Positions 27,728-36,900 of a DNA stretch of 64,000 nucleotides are shown here, piece by piece. A model generated the notes under the pieces. It was not told the DNA's origin, did not search any database, and saw nothing but the letters and a program-made list of their open reading frames with translations. Every line of letters begins with the position of its first letter. Within the stretch, counting starts at the first letter, position 1. A program made the translations under genes and the position numbers. The stretch comes from Rhodococcus jostii NBRC 16295 (lineage in GTDB: Bacteria > Actinomycetota > Actinomycetes > Mycobacteriales > Mycobacteriaceae). Where the stretch lies: positions 117,638 to 181,637 of the forward strand of contig NZ_BCWY01000011.1 in NCBI RefSeq assembly GCF_001894825.1. Direction: 5' to 3'.

Positions 27728-29848
27728 CTAGTGACCCAGACCCACCTTGGCGTGCACCTTCTTCATCCAGGCCGGAGCCCACCAGTTGGCCTCGCCCATC
27801 AACTTCACGAGGGACGGAACGAGGAGCATCCGGACCACCGTCGCGTCGACGAGCAGGGCGACGATCATGCCCACCCCGAGGAACCTCATGATCGACAGGC
27901 CGGAGATGGTGAACGCACCGGTCACGACCACGAGCAGCAGTGCGGCCGCCGTCACGATCCGGCCGGTGCGTTCGGTTCCGAAGCGCACCGCCTCCTCCGT
28001 GGTCGCACCCGCCGCGTGCGCCTCGACCATCCGCGACATCAGGAATACCTCGTAATCGGTCGACAGACCGAAGACCACGGCGAGGATGAGCACCACGAAC
28101 GTCGCTTCGAGCGGTGCCGGACTGACCCCGAGCAGGCCGGCACCGTGGCCCAATTCGAAGATCCAGGTGAGCACGCCGAACGTCGCGGCGAGGCTCAGTC
28201 CCGCCATCGCCACGGCCTTGATGGGCAGCACCACCGAGCCGAACGCCAGGAACAGCAGCACGAGCGTCGAACAGACCATGATCGCGATCATGACCGGCAT
28301 CCAGTGCACGATCGCCGCGTTGCCGTCGTCGACCGTCGCCTGACCGCCGCCGACGAGGAGTTCGGTCCCCTCGGGCGCGGGGATGGCCCGAAGTCCCTCC
28401 ACCGCGGCACTCTGGTCGTCGGTGGAAACTCCCTCGGAGTACACGGCCTGGACGGCGACCAGTTGACCGTTCGACGCCACGACACTGGCGGCCCCGATGC
28501 CGTCCACCTGGTCGGCGGCCTGCGCAACCGTCGCACCGTCGGCGGCGGTCGGGGCGCCGCCGTCCGTTCCCCGGAGGATGAGGGTGGCGCCGTTTCCGGT
28601 GGTGGGAAATTCGGTGGTGAGAGTGTCCGTCGCGATGCGGGCGGGATCGTTCTCGGGTAGTGCCGTGTACGTGACCTCACCGAGAGACGCGCTGAGCAGG
28701 GGCGCGGCGAGAACCATCAGCCCCGCGACGATCCCGACCGCGATGGCGACCGGCCTGCGCATCACCCACGTGACGACGGAACCCCAGAACTTGCGGGCGC
28801 GCACCTCACCGCGCTGCGCCGCGTCCTTCCGCCAGCTCAGCGCGTTGATGCGGTGTCCCAGGATCGCGAGGAGCGCCGGGACCGCGGTCAGGGACAGCAG
28901 TGCCGCGCTCGCCACCGCCGCCATCGCGCCGAACCCGAGCGACTTGATCACGTCCTGCGGAAACACGAGCATTCCCGAGAACGCGCACACGAGCAGCAGG
29001 CCGGAGAACAGCACGGTGCGGCCCGCCGTCAGGACGGTGCGCCGGGTGGCCTCGGCGACGTCGGCGCCGGACTCGAGTTCCTCGCGGAAGCGTCCGACGA
29101 TGAACAGGCCGTAGTCGATCGCCAGCCCGAGGCCGAGCAGGGAGGCCACGTTGATCGCGAACGAACTGACCTCGGTGAACAGGGTCAGCAGGCGCAGCGT
29201 CGCCAGGGCGCTGAAGATCGACAGCAGCCCGACGAACACCGGAACGGCCGCAGCGACCAGACCGCCGAAGATGAAGACCAGCAACACGAGAGTGATCGGG
29301 AGCGCAATCGCCTCGGCCAGCACCAGGTCCTGTTGCAGCCGGTTGTTGAACGCCACCCCCACCACCGAATTGCCGGCGAACTCCGTGTCGATGCCCTCTA
29401 TCTCGAGCTTCGGTAGCAGGTCGTTGAACGTGGCGGCCGTGATTCCGGCGTCGGGGTCGACGGTGATCGCGGCGGACGCCTTGGTGCCGTCCTCTGACAC
29501 CATCAATTGCTTCCGCATCGCGTCCGCGGTCCAGTAGGACGTCACCGAATACGTCGGCACCTCGGCGGCGAACCGGTCGAGGCTCGCGGTGACCTCGGGG
29601 CCGATGTCGTCCAGGGCCCTCCCGTCGGGTGCGGTGTAGATGACGATGATGTCCGGCGTCTGCGGTCCCAGGTTGTCCTGGACTATCCGCGCCACCTCCG
29701 CGGATTCGCTACCGGGATCGGTGAAACCACCCGAGCTGAGCTTCGCGAAGACACCGGTGCCCCATGCGCCGCTCACCAGAACGGCGATGACGGCGAGGGT
29801 CAGGACCCACCATTTGCGTGAAACAACGGTCGAGGCCCAACGTGTCAT
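27728..29848 (-). CDS. MMPL-family RND transporter
   Basis: A 706-aa inner-membrane exporter with the RND layout: one N-terminal helix (WWVLTLAVIAVLVSGAWG), a large extracytoplasmic loop (about 40-180), a block of five helices, a second loop and a second helix block. Proton-path residues are seen in DYGLFIVGRFREEL and DYEVFLMSRMVEAH. It lacks the long C-terminal domain of some mycobacterial MmpL proteins. MMPL proteins export lipids or lipophilic compounds; the fatty acyl-CoA reductase gene downstream suggests a lipid cargo. It diverges from the cobalamin-riboswitch operon. Confidence 0.9.
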   Translation of the reverse strand: MTRWASTVVSRKWWVLTLAVIAVLVSGAWGTGVFAKLSSGGFTDPGSESAEVARIVQDNLGPQTPDIIVIYTAPDGRALDDIGPEVTASLDRFAAEVPTYSVTSYWTADAMRKQLMVSEDGTKASAAITVDPDAGITAATFNDLLPKLEIEGIDTEFAGNSVVGVAFNNRLQQDLVLAEAIALPITLVLLVFIFGGLVAAAVPVFVGLLSIFSALATLRLLTLFTEVSSFAINVASLLGLGLAIDYGLFIVGRFREELESGADVAEATRRTVLTAGRTVLFSGLLLVCAFSGMLVFPQDVIKSLGFGAMAAVASAALLSLTAVPALLAILGHRINALSWRKDAAQRGEVRARKFWGSVVTWVMRRPVAIAVGIVAGLMVLAAPLLSASLGEVTYTALPENDPARIATDTLTTEFPTTGNGATLILRGTDGGAPTAADGATVAQAADQVDGIGAASVVASNGQLVAVQAVYSEGVSTDDQSAAVEGLRAIPAPEGTELLVGGGQATVDDGNAAIVHWMPVMIAIMVCSTLVLLFLAFGSVVLPIKAVAMAGLSLAATFGVLTWIFELGHGAGLLGVSPAPLEATFVVLILAVVFGLSTDYEVFLMSRMVEAHAAGATTEEAVRFGTERTGRIVTAAALLLVVVTGAFTISGLSIMRFLGVGMIVALLVDATVVRMLLVPSLVKLMGEANWWAPAWMKKVHAKVGLGH

Positions 29849-29959
29849 GCGTCAACTCCGGATGGTGTGAGGGCGGGCGGCTGCGACTGCCGACTGTAGT
29901 GCGGATCGGTGCACGACCGGCGGGGGTGTGACGCGGCTCCCGGCAAATCGTGCATACTC

Positions 29960-30090
29960 GGCAGTGCACTTGCAGCCACACGCAGGGGGAAGCCGGTCGA
30001 AATCCGGCGCTGACCCGCAACGGTAGGCCACCAGAGCATTTCGGTGGCGAGCCCGATCACCCGGCGTGGGGTGTGCGACATCCTTTTCGT
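29960..30090 (+). ncRNA. Cobalamin riboswitch
   Basis: The highly conserved core is present: GGGGGAAGCCGGT, then AAATCCGGCGCTGACCCGC and CAACGGT, at about 29985-30024. The 3' part CGAGCCCGATCACCC at about 30049-30062 is a diverged B12 box. It precedes an ABC-uptake operon, which should therefore be repressed when adenosylcobalamin is plentiful. Outer boundaries are approximate. Confidence 0.92.
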
Positions 30091-30110
30091 CGTGGTCTAC
30101 GAAGCGGAGT

Positions 30111-30140
30111 CCCGCAGGCGCGCCTGCGGGGGCGCCTGCC
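30111..30140 (+). promoter_or_regulatory. Riboswitch expression platform: two competing hairpins
   Basis: CCCGCAGGCG-CGCCTGCGGG (30111-30130) is a perfect palindrome. The same left arm (GCAGGCGC, 30114-30121) can pair instead with a second GCGCCTGC at 30132-30139, so two structures exclude each other. The element lies between the riboswitch and the first gene's ribosome site and is the likely output switch. Confidence 0.6.
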
Positions 30141-30179
30141 GACTTCTCATTCGTGGCTCTGAGCCGCAATGAGGTTTAC

Positions 30180-31175
30180 ATGCACGGTCAGTTGTTCAGA
30201 AGTTCCGGTCTGGTCGCGCTCGCTGTGGCCGCGCTGGTGGTCACCGGATGTTCGCGCGGGGAGTCGGTGGGGCAGACCGCTTCCGCCGCATCGTTCGCCG
30301 AACCGGTGTCGATCACCAACTGCACGCGAACGGAGACGTTCGACGCGCCCCCGCAGCGCATCGTCAGCATGAACGATCACGTCACCGAGGTGCTGATCGA
30401 GATGGGCGTGGGCGATCGCATCGTCGGCACGGGGTACGGCGACGCGACCCCGCTGCCTGAGTTCGCCGAACAATTCGCGAAGATCCCGAAACTCGCGAAG
30501 GAATACCCGACCCGGGAACAGATCCTGGACCTCGACCCGGACCTGGTGGTCGGCGGGATGCGGAGCGCATTCGACGAGAAGGAGGGTCGGTCCCGCGAAT
30601 CCCTCGGTGAACAGGGCATTCCCACCTTCCTGTTCTCCGAGTACTGCGGGCAGGGTTTCCCCGACATCGGCCTGCTGCACAACGATTACACGCAGCTCGG
30701 TGAGGTCCTCGCCGTTCCGGACGAGGCACGCGCGATCACCGACCGGGTGACCTCCGGACTGCAGACGGTGCGCGACGAGATCGCGGGCACCACCCCGGTT
30801 CCGACGTTCTTCTACGATTCCGGCGAGGACGTCCCGCTGACCGTCGGCGGTGTGGGCGTCGGCCAGCTCATCGCGGACCATGCGGGTGCGGCCAACCTGT
30901 TCGCCGAGGGGGAGAAGCCGTATTCGAAGTCGACCTGGGAGATCATCGGTGAACGTGCCCCGGAGGCGATCGTCGTCCTCGATTACGGCTCGACGAGTGC
31001 GCAGGCGAAGATCGACTTCCTGAAGTCGCATCCGATCATGTCGACGACACCGGCGGTGAAGGCCGGCCGGTTCGTGGTGGTGCCGCTCGACGACTTCTTC
31101 GAGAGTCCGCGGCTGGTGCGATCGGTGGAGACGATCGCGCGTGCGCTGCATCCGGACGTCGTCGGCGCGCGATGA
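30180..31175 (+). CDS. ABC transporter substrate-binding lipoprotein (BtuF/FecB type)
   Basis: A 331-aa periplasmic-type binding protein anchored to the membrane. A signal peptide ends in a lipobox with lipidated C24 (VALAVAALVVTGC). The mature part has the type III binding fold typical of cobalamin and siderophore receptors (PQRIVSMNDHVTEVLIEMGV, LDLDPDLVVGGM, PEAIVVLDYGS). The ATG follows AATGAGG by 6 bases. Because a cobalamin riboswitch controls it, corrinoid (or cobalt-complex) uptake is the best guess; the sequence class alone would also fit ferric siderophores. The stop overlaps the permease start (ATGA). Confidence 0.85.
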   Translation: MHGQLFRSSGLVALAVAALVVTGCSRGESVGQTASAASFAEPVSITNCTRTETFDAPPQRIVSMNDHVTEVLIEMGVGDRIVGTGYGDATPLPEFAEQFAKIPKLAKEYPTREQILDLDPDLVVGGMRSAFDEKEGRSRESLGEQGIPTFLFSEYCGQGFPDIGLLHNDYTQLGEVLAVPDEARAITDRVTSGLQTVRDEIAGTTPVPTFFYDSGEDVPLTVGGVGVGQLIADHAGAANLFAEGEKPYSKSTWEIIGERAPEAIVVLDYGSTSAQAKIDFLKSHPIMSTTPAVKAGRFVVVPLDDFFESPRLVRSVETIARALHPDVVGAR

Positions 31176-32260
31176 CGGTCACCGCCGAACGTGCGGCGCC
31201 GCCGTCGCGGGCGCCGCACTCGACCCCAGCGCGCGTCGGGTTCGCGGGACTGATGGTGCTGCTCGCGCTGGCAACCCTGTTCGTCGTCGGCCTCGCGGTG
31301 TCGTTCGGTTCGGTGCGCATCCCGGTCGGCGACGTCTGGGCGATCGTCGCCCATCGTATGGCCCCCGGCGCGTTCGCGCCGTGGTGGTCGCAGGCGCGGG
31401 AATCGATCGTCCTCGACTCGCGGCTGCCCCGGGCGCTGACCGCGGCGACGGTCGGCGCCGCGCTGGCCCTGGCCGGCTCCGTGGCGCAGGCGGTGACGCG
31501 CAATCCGCTGGCCGATCCGTATCTGCTCGGCGTGTCCTCGGGCGCGGGTTTCGGCGTGGTGCTGGTGACGGTGCTCGGGCTCGGTGTCGGAGCCCTCGGC
31601 GCGTTCACCATCCCCGTCGCCGCGTTTCTGGGCGCGATGGTGCCGCTGTTCCTGTCGCTGGCGATCGGCGGACGGTATCCGCAGCCGACGGCCGTCATCC
31701 TCGTGGGTGTCGCGTCGGCGCAAGTGTTCTCGGCCCTCATCACCTTCTCGATCCTGGTCGTCGCCGACGAGCATCAACTCAGCTCGGTGATGCACTGGCT
31801 GGCCGGCGGCTTCGGCGACTCGCGCTGGTCGACGATGATCTTCCCCGCCGCGGCACTCGCGACGGTGGGGACCGCGATGGTGCTGAGCGCGAGCCGAATC
31901 GACCTGCTGCAGGCCGGAGACGACGGTGCCGCCGCCCTCGGCATGAACGTGCGGCGCTTCCGCGTGGTGCAGTTGCTCGGGGTGTCGATGCTGGCGGGCG
32001 CCGCCGTGTCCGTCGCGGGCGGCATCGGCTTCATCGGCCTGCTGGTGCCGCACCTCGCGGGATACGTCGTGGGCGCCCGGGCGGTCAGGCTGCTGCCCGT
32101 CGCCGCATTCCTCGGCGCGATCGCGATGGTCGGCGCGGATACGGCCGCGCGGTCGATCGCACGGAGCATCGAGATCCCGGTGGGCGTCGTCACCGCACTC
32201 GTGGGAGCACCGATCTTCGTGTGGATGCTCTCTCGGCAGTATCGGAGGACGGAACAGTGA
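31172..32260 (+). CDS. ABC transporter permease (BtuC/FecCD family)
   Basis: A 362-aa integral membrane permease of the FecCD/BtuC family, with about ten helices. Family landmarks include DSRLPRALTAATVGAALALAG, QAVTRNPLADPYLLGVSSGA and GGIGFIGLLVPHLAGYVVG, the last carrying the loop that contacts the ATPase. The ATG overlaps the binding-protein stop by 4 bases, and the stop overlaps the ATPase GTG by 4 bases, so the three are a coupled operon. Confidence 0.93.
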   Translation: MTVTAERAAPPSRAPHSTPARVGFAGLMVLLALATLFVVGLAVSFGSVRIPVGDVWAIVAHRMAPGAFAPWWSQARESIVLDSRLPRALTAATVGAALALAGSVAQAVTRNPLADPYLLGVSSGAGFGVVLVTVLGLGVGALGAFTIPVAAFLGAMVPLFLSLAIGGRYPQPTAVILVGVASAQVFSALITFSILVVADEHQLSSVMHWLAGGFGDSRWSTMIFPAAALATVGTAMVLSASRIDLLQAGDDGAAALGMNVRRFRVVQLLGVSMLAGAAVSVAGGIGFIGLLVPHLAGYVVGARAVRLLPVAAFLGAIAMVGADTAARSIARSIEIPVGVVTALVGAPIFVWMLSRQYRRTEQ

Positions 32261-33033
32261 CCGCACTGAGCCTGCACCGGATCCGCGCCGAACTCGGATC
32301 GCGGGAAGTGCTGCACGGTGTCGACTTCTCCGTGTGTCCCGGTGAGGTGCTGGCGCTGGTCGGACCCAACGGTTCCGGTAAGACCACCGCGCTTCGCTGC
32401 TGCTACCGCGCGCTCACCCCGACCGCCGGTGCCGTCGTCGTCGACGGAGCGGACAGTGCCGACCTGGGCAGACGGGAACTGGCCCGCACGATCGGTGCGA
32501 GCACCCAGGAACCGCAGGTGTCCGCGGGACTGACCGTGCGCGAATCGGTTTCGCTCGGACGCGTCCCGCACCGGGGTTGGTTCGAACGGGCGAACGGCGT
32601 CGACAGTGAGATCGTCGAGACGTGCGTACGGCAGGTGGGGCTGAGTGAACTCGCGGGTCGCGACGTGCAGGCCCTGTCGGGCGGGGAACGTCAGCGGGTG
32701 TCGATCGCACGGGCCCTCGCTCAGCAGCCGAGGGTCCTGCTGCTCGACGAACCCACCAACCACCTCGACCTGCGGCACCAGCTGACGGTGATGAACCTGC
32801 TGCGCGGCCTCGCGGCCGACGGCCTCGCGATCGTCGTGACCATGCACGACCTCCGGCTTGCCGTGGAGTACTGCGACACGCTGGCCGTGATGCACGATGG
32901 TCGGGTGATCAGCACCGGCCCGCCCGCAGACGTGCTGGACGGCGCCGTGCTCGGCGACGTGTTCGGCATCCGCGCCGTGGTGCGGTCGACACCGAGGCTG
33001 TCGATGGAGATCCTGGGGCTGGCCGATGGATGA
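32257..33033 (+). CDS. ABC transporter ATP-binding protein (BtuD/FecE type)
   Basis: A 258-aa ATPase. Walker A is GPNGSGKTT, the signature LSGGERQRVSIARAL, Walker B VLLLDEPTNHLDL and the switch His in TMHDLR. It starts with GTG inside the permease stop and overlaps the following FhuF-like gene by 8 bases. It powers the uptake system controlled by the cobalamin riboswitch. Confidence 0.95.
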   Translation: MTALSLHRIRAELGSREVLHGVDFSVCPGEVLALVGPNGSGKTTALRCCYRALTPTAGAVVVDGADSADLGRRELARTIGASTQEPQVSAGLTVRESVSLGRVPHRGWFERANGVDSEIVETCVRQVGLSELAGRDVQALSGGERQRVSIARALAQQPRVLLLDEPTNHLDLRHQLTVMNLLRGLAADGLAIVVTMHDLRLAVEYCDTLAVMHDGRVISTGPPADVLDGAVLGDVFGIRAVVRSTPRLSMEILGLADG

Positions 33034-33769
33034 GCAACTGCGGCGCGCGTACGAGCTGACCGTCCGCCGCGTCCCGATGATCGCCGACCAGATCGCGCAG
33101 CCCGGCGCCGTCACCGTCCCGGCCGACCGCATGACCGATCCGGGCTGGCTCGCGGATCGCGTCGCGGATACGGCGCGGCGGTGGGGAAGCGACGACCCCC
33201 GGGTGAACGGCACCCTGTGGTGGTACTCGGCCAGCTCGACGCTGACCGGGATCCCCGTCGCGACGGCCCTCGTCACGGGGTTCGCCGCCCGGCCGAGGCT
33301 GCGCGACGCCACCGTGTTCCTGCGCGAAGACGGGTACCTCGGCGGCCTGACCGCGTCGGCGGCACTGCCGGTCACCGAGGGGCTGTCCGAGCTGGCGTCG
33401 GAGATGGCCGCGGCGCTGACGCCGATCATCGACGCTCTCGCCGCGGTGTCCGGGGTGCGGGAGGCCGCGATGTGGGCGATCACGACGGATTCGATCGCCA
33501 ACCGGGCACTCGACGCGGGAACGGCGTGCGGCGACCGCGCACGCGGCAGTATCTTCGCCCGGGGGCTGGTGGACGCACTCCGCCGCGTCGGTGTGGTGAT
33601 GCCGGACCCGCGGTTCGTCGACGTGCAGGCCGGGGCGGTGTCCCGCCGGTTCACGCAGCGGGCGTCGTGCTGCCTGATCTACGAGACCCCCGGTTCGGGC
33701 AAGTGTGTGAGCTGTCCGAGAAGACCTGCCGAGGACCGGCTGCGGGGGCTCGCGGGGCTCGTGATGTGA
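33026..33769 (+). CDS. FhuF-like 2Fe-2S reductase
   Basis: A 247-aa protein with the FhuF-type C-terminal iron-sulfur motif: two adjacent Cys in RASCCLIYETPG followed by KCVSCP (C-C-x10-C-x2-C). FhuF proteins reduce ferric siderophores in the cytoplasm. As the last gene of a riboswitch-controlled operon it may instead act on the imported corrinoid, or the operon may import a metal chelate. The ATG overlaps the ATPase gene. Convergence or terminator: none seen before dnaE2. Confidence 0.8.
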   Translation: MDEQLRRAYELTVRRVPMIADQIAQPGAVTVPADRMTDPGWLADRVADTARRWGSDDPRVNGTLWWYSASSTLTGIPVATALVTGFAARPRLRDATVFLREDGYLGGLTASAALPVTEGLSELASEMAAALTPIIDALAAVSGVREAAMWAITTDSIANRALDAGTACGDRARGSIFARGLVDALRRVGVVMPDPRFVDVQAGAVSRRFTQRASCCLIYETPGSGKCVSCPRRPAEDRLRGLAGLVM

Positions 33770-33812
33770 CCCGCATTGACCAGTCCGGGCGTGCGATGGC
33801 AGACTGAAGCAA

Positions 33813-33828
33813 TCGAACTCCCGTTCGA
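33813..33828 (+). promoter_or_regulatory. LexA (SOS) box of dnaE2
   Basis: TCGAAC-TCCC-GTTCGA is a perfect match to the actinobacterial SOS consensus and lies about 75 bases before the dnaE2 start. dnaE2 should be strongly induced by DNA damage. Confidence 0.95.
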
Positions 33829-33902
33829 ATGATGCGCCTTCCCCAGCGGCATCTTCCATGGTCTCGGCACGGTACGTGCACGGCATGAAGAGGTGTAGCC
33901 AG

Positions 33903-36900
33903 ATGGGTTGGGGAAACGGTCCGCCGACGTGGTCCGAGATGGAGCGGGTCCTGTCGGGCAGGCCGGGGCGGGTCAGCCCGGAGTCGTTGTATCCGGGCGA
34001 CGGCGGCGACAGCCCCGCCTGGTCACGCAAGAGGGGCGAGTACCGGGCGGGCGGTCAGGAACGCATCGGTTCCACCGTTCCGTACGCCGAACTCCACGCG
34101 CATTCGGCGTTCAGTTTCCTCGACGGCGCCTCCCCGCCGGAAGAGTTGGTGGAGGAGGCCGTCCGGCTCGGTCTCGAGGCCATCGCGCTCACCGACCACG
34201 ACGGGTTCTACGGTGTGGTCCGGTTCGCGGAGGCGGCGAAGGAATTGAAGATGCGCACCGTGTTCGGGTCCGAACTGTCGTTGGACGACGCACATCTGCT
34301 GGTGCTGGCGCGGGGCCAGGAAGGGTACCGGCGTCTCTCCCGGGAGATCGCGGCGGCGCACCTCGCGGGCGGGGAGAAAGGCAAACTCCGTTACGACTTC
34401 GACCGTCTCGCCGACGCGGCCGGGGGGCACTGGCAGATCCTGACGGGGTGCCGGAAGGGGCACGTGCGTCAGGCGCTCGCCGGCGGTGGCCCGGACGCCG
34501 CGGCCGAACGATTGCGGGAGCTGATCGACCGGTTCGGGGCCGACCGGGTCACGGTGGAACTCACCCATCACGGTGTCGCGGAGGACAGTGAGCGCAACGC
34601 CAGCCTCGCCGAACTCGCACAGCAGCACGGACTTCGGGTGATCGCGTCCACCGCGGCGCACTTCGCGGGGCCGCCGCGCAGGCGACTGGCCATGGCGATG
34701 GCCGCCGTCCGGGCCCGTCAGAGTCTCGACGACGCGGCCGGGCACCTGGCGCCGGCCGGTGGAGCGCACCTGCGGTCCGGTGAGGAGATGGCGCACCTCT
34801 TCGCCGCGTACCCGGACGCCGTCCGCGGTGCCGCGGAACTCGGGCTGGAGTGCGCATTCGACCTGCGGCTCATCGCACCGCAACTGCCACCGTTCGACGT
34901 TCCCGACGGGCACACCGAGGCGAGCTGGCTGCGTCAGCTCACGATGGACGGGGCACGCCGCCGGTACGGGGCGCCTGCAGACCGGCCGGAGGCCTACCGG
35001 CAGATCGAGCACGAACTGGACATCATCACCGGGCTGAACTTTCCGGGCTACTTCCTGGTGGTCCATGACATCGTGTCGTTCTGCAAGAACAACGACATCC
35101 TCTGTCAGGGAAGGGGTTCGGCGGCCAATTCCGCCGTCTGTTATGCCATCGGCATCACCAACGTGGATCCGGTCCGCAACAAGCTGTTGTTCGAACGCTT
35201 CCTCTCGCCCGAACGCGACGGCCCACCGGACATCGACGTCGACATCGAATCCGATCGCCGGGAGGAGGCCATCCAGCACGTCTACGCCAAGTACGGACGC
35301 CAGTACGCGGCGCAGGTGGCGAACGTCATCACGTACCGCGGGAAGTCCTCGGTGCGGGACATGGCCCGGGCGCTGGGGTTCTCGCAGGGGCAGCAGGACG
35401 CGTGGAGCAAGCAGGTCAGCCGCTGGGGCGGCATCGGGAAGGAGGCCGGCACCGACATTCCGCCCGCGGTCCTCGAACTGGCCGCCCAGATCGAGGGGTT
35501 TCCGCGGCACCTCGGCATCCACTCGGGTGGCATGGTGATCTGCGACCGGCCGATCGCCGACGTGTGCCCGGTGGAGTGGGCGCGGATGGAGAACCGCAGC
35601 GTTCTGCAGTGGGACAAGGACGATTGCGCGGCGGTGGGTCTGGTGAAGTTCGACATGCTGGGCCTCGGCATGCTCTCGGCGCTGCACTACATGATCGATC
35701 TGGTGGCGGAGCACAAGGGGATCGAGGTGGATCTGGCGCAGCTGGACCTCTCCGAGGGGGCCGTCTACGAGATGTTGCAGCGGGCGGATTCGGTGGGGGT
35801 GTTCCAGGTGGAGTCGCGGGCGCAGATGGCCACCCTGCCGAGGCTGAAACCGCGGAACTTCTACGACCTGGTGGTGGAGGTGGCTCTCATCCGCCCCGGT
35901 CCGATCCAGGGTGGTTCGGTGCACCCGTACATCCGCCGCCGCAACAAGCTCGAACCGGTGACCTACGATCACCCGTCCCTGGAGAAAGCGCTGAAGCGGA
36001 CGCTGGGTGTGCCGTTGTTTCAGGAGCAGTTGATGCAGATGGCGGTCGACGTCGCGGGTTTCAGCCCGGCCGAGGCCGACCAGCTCCGCCGGGCGATGGG
36101 TTCCAAGCGGTCGCCCGAGAAGATGGAACGGTTGCGGGGGCGGCTTTACCAGGGCATGCGGGATCTGCACGGGATCGGCGACGACGTGGCCGACCGGATC
36201 TACGAGAAGCTGTACGCCTTCGCGAATTTCGGTTTCCCCGAAAGTCATTCGCAGAGTTTCGCCGCACTGGTGTTCTATTCGTCGTGGTTCAAGCTGCATC
36301 ACCCGGCGGCGTTCTGCGCCGGTCTGCTGCGGGCGCAGCCGATGGGGTTCTACTCGCCGCAGTCGCTGGTGGCCGACGCCCGCAGGCACGGGGTGCAGGT
36401 GCACGGTGCAGACATCAATGCGAGTCTCGCGCACGCCACCGTCGAGGCGGGCGGGACGGAGGTGCGCCTCGGGCTCGGGGAGGTGCGGCACATCGGTGCC
36501 ACACTGGCCGAGCGGATCGTCGAATCCCGCGGCGACGGAGGGCCGTTCACGTCGTTCCTCGATCTCACCGGCCGGGTGGAACTGACCACGGCGCAAGCTG
36601 AATCGCTGGCTACCGCAGGTGCTCTCGACAGTTTCGGGATCTCCCGGCGGGAGGCGTTGTGGGCCGCGGGCGCCGCGGCGGGGGAGCGCCGCGACCGGCT
36701 GCCGGGGATCGGGGCGTCCACCCGCGCGCCGACCCTGCCGGGGATGAGCGATCTCGAACTGGCCGCGGCGGACGTGTGGGCCACCGGGGTATCGCCGGAC
36801 ACGTATCCCACCCAGTTCCTGCGCCCGCAACTCGACGCACTCGGGGTGGTCCCGGCGGCGCACCTGCTCGAGGTCCCCGACGGCGACCGGGTCCTGGTGG

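Noticed and set aside
29849..29959. Additional gene between the MMPL gene and the riboswitch
   Set aside because: Short frames here have no ribosome site or conserved features; the stretch is best read as divergent promoters.
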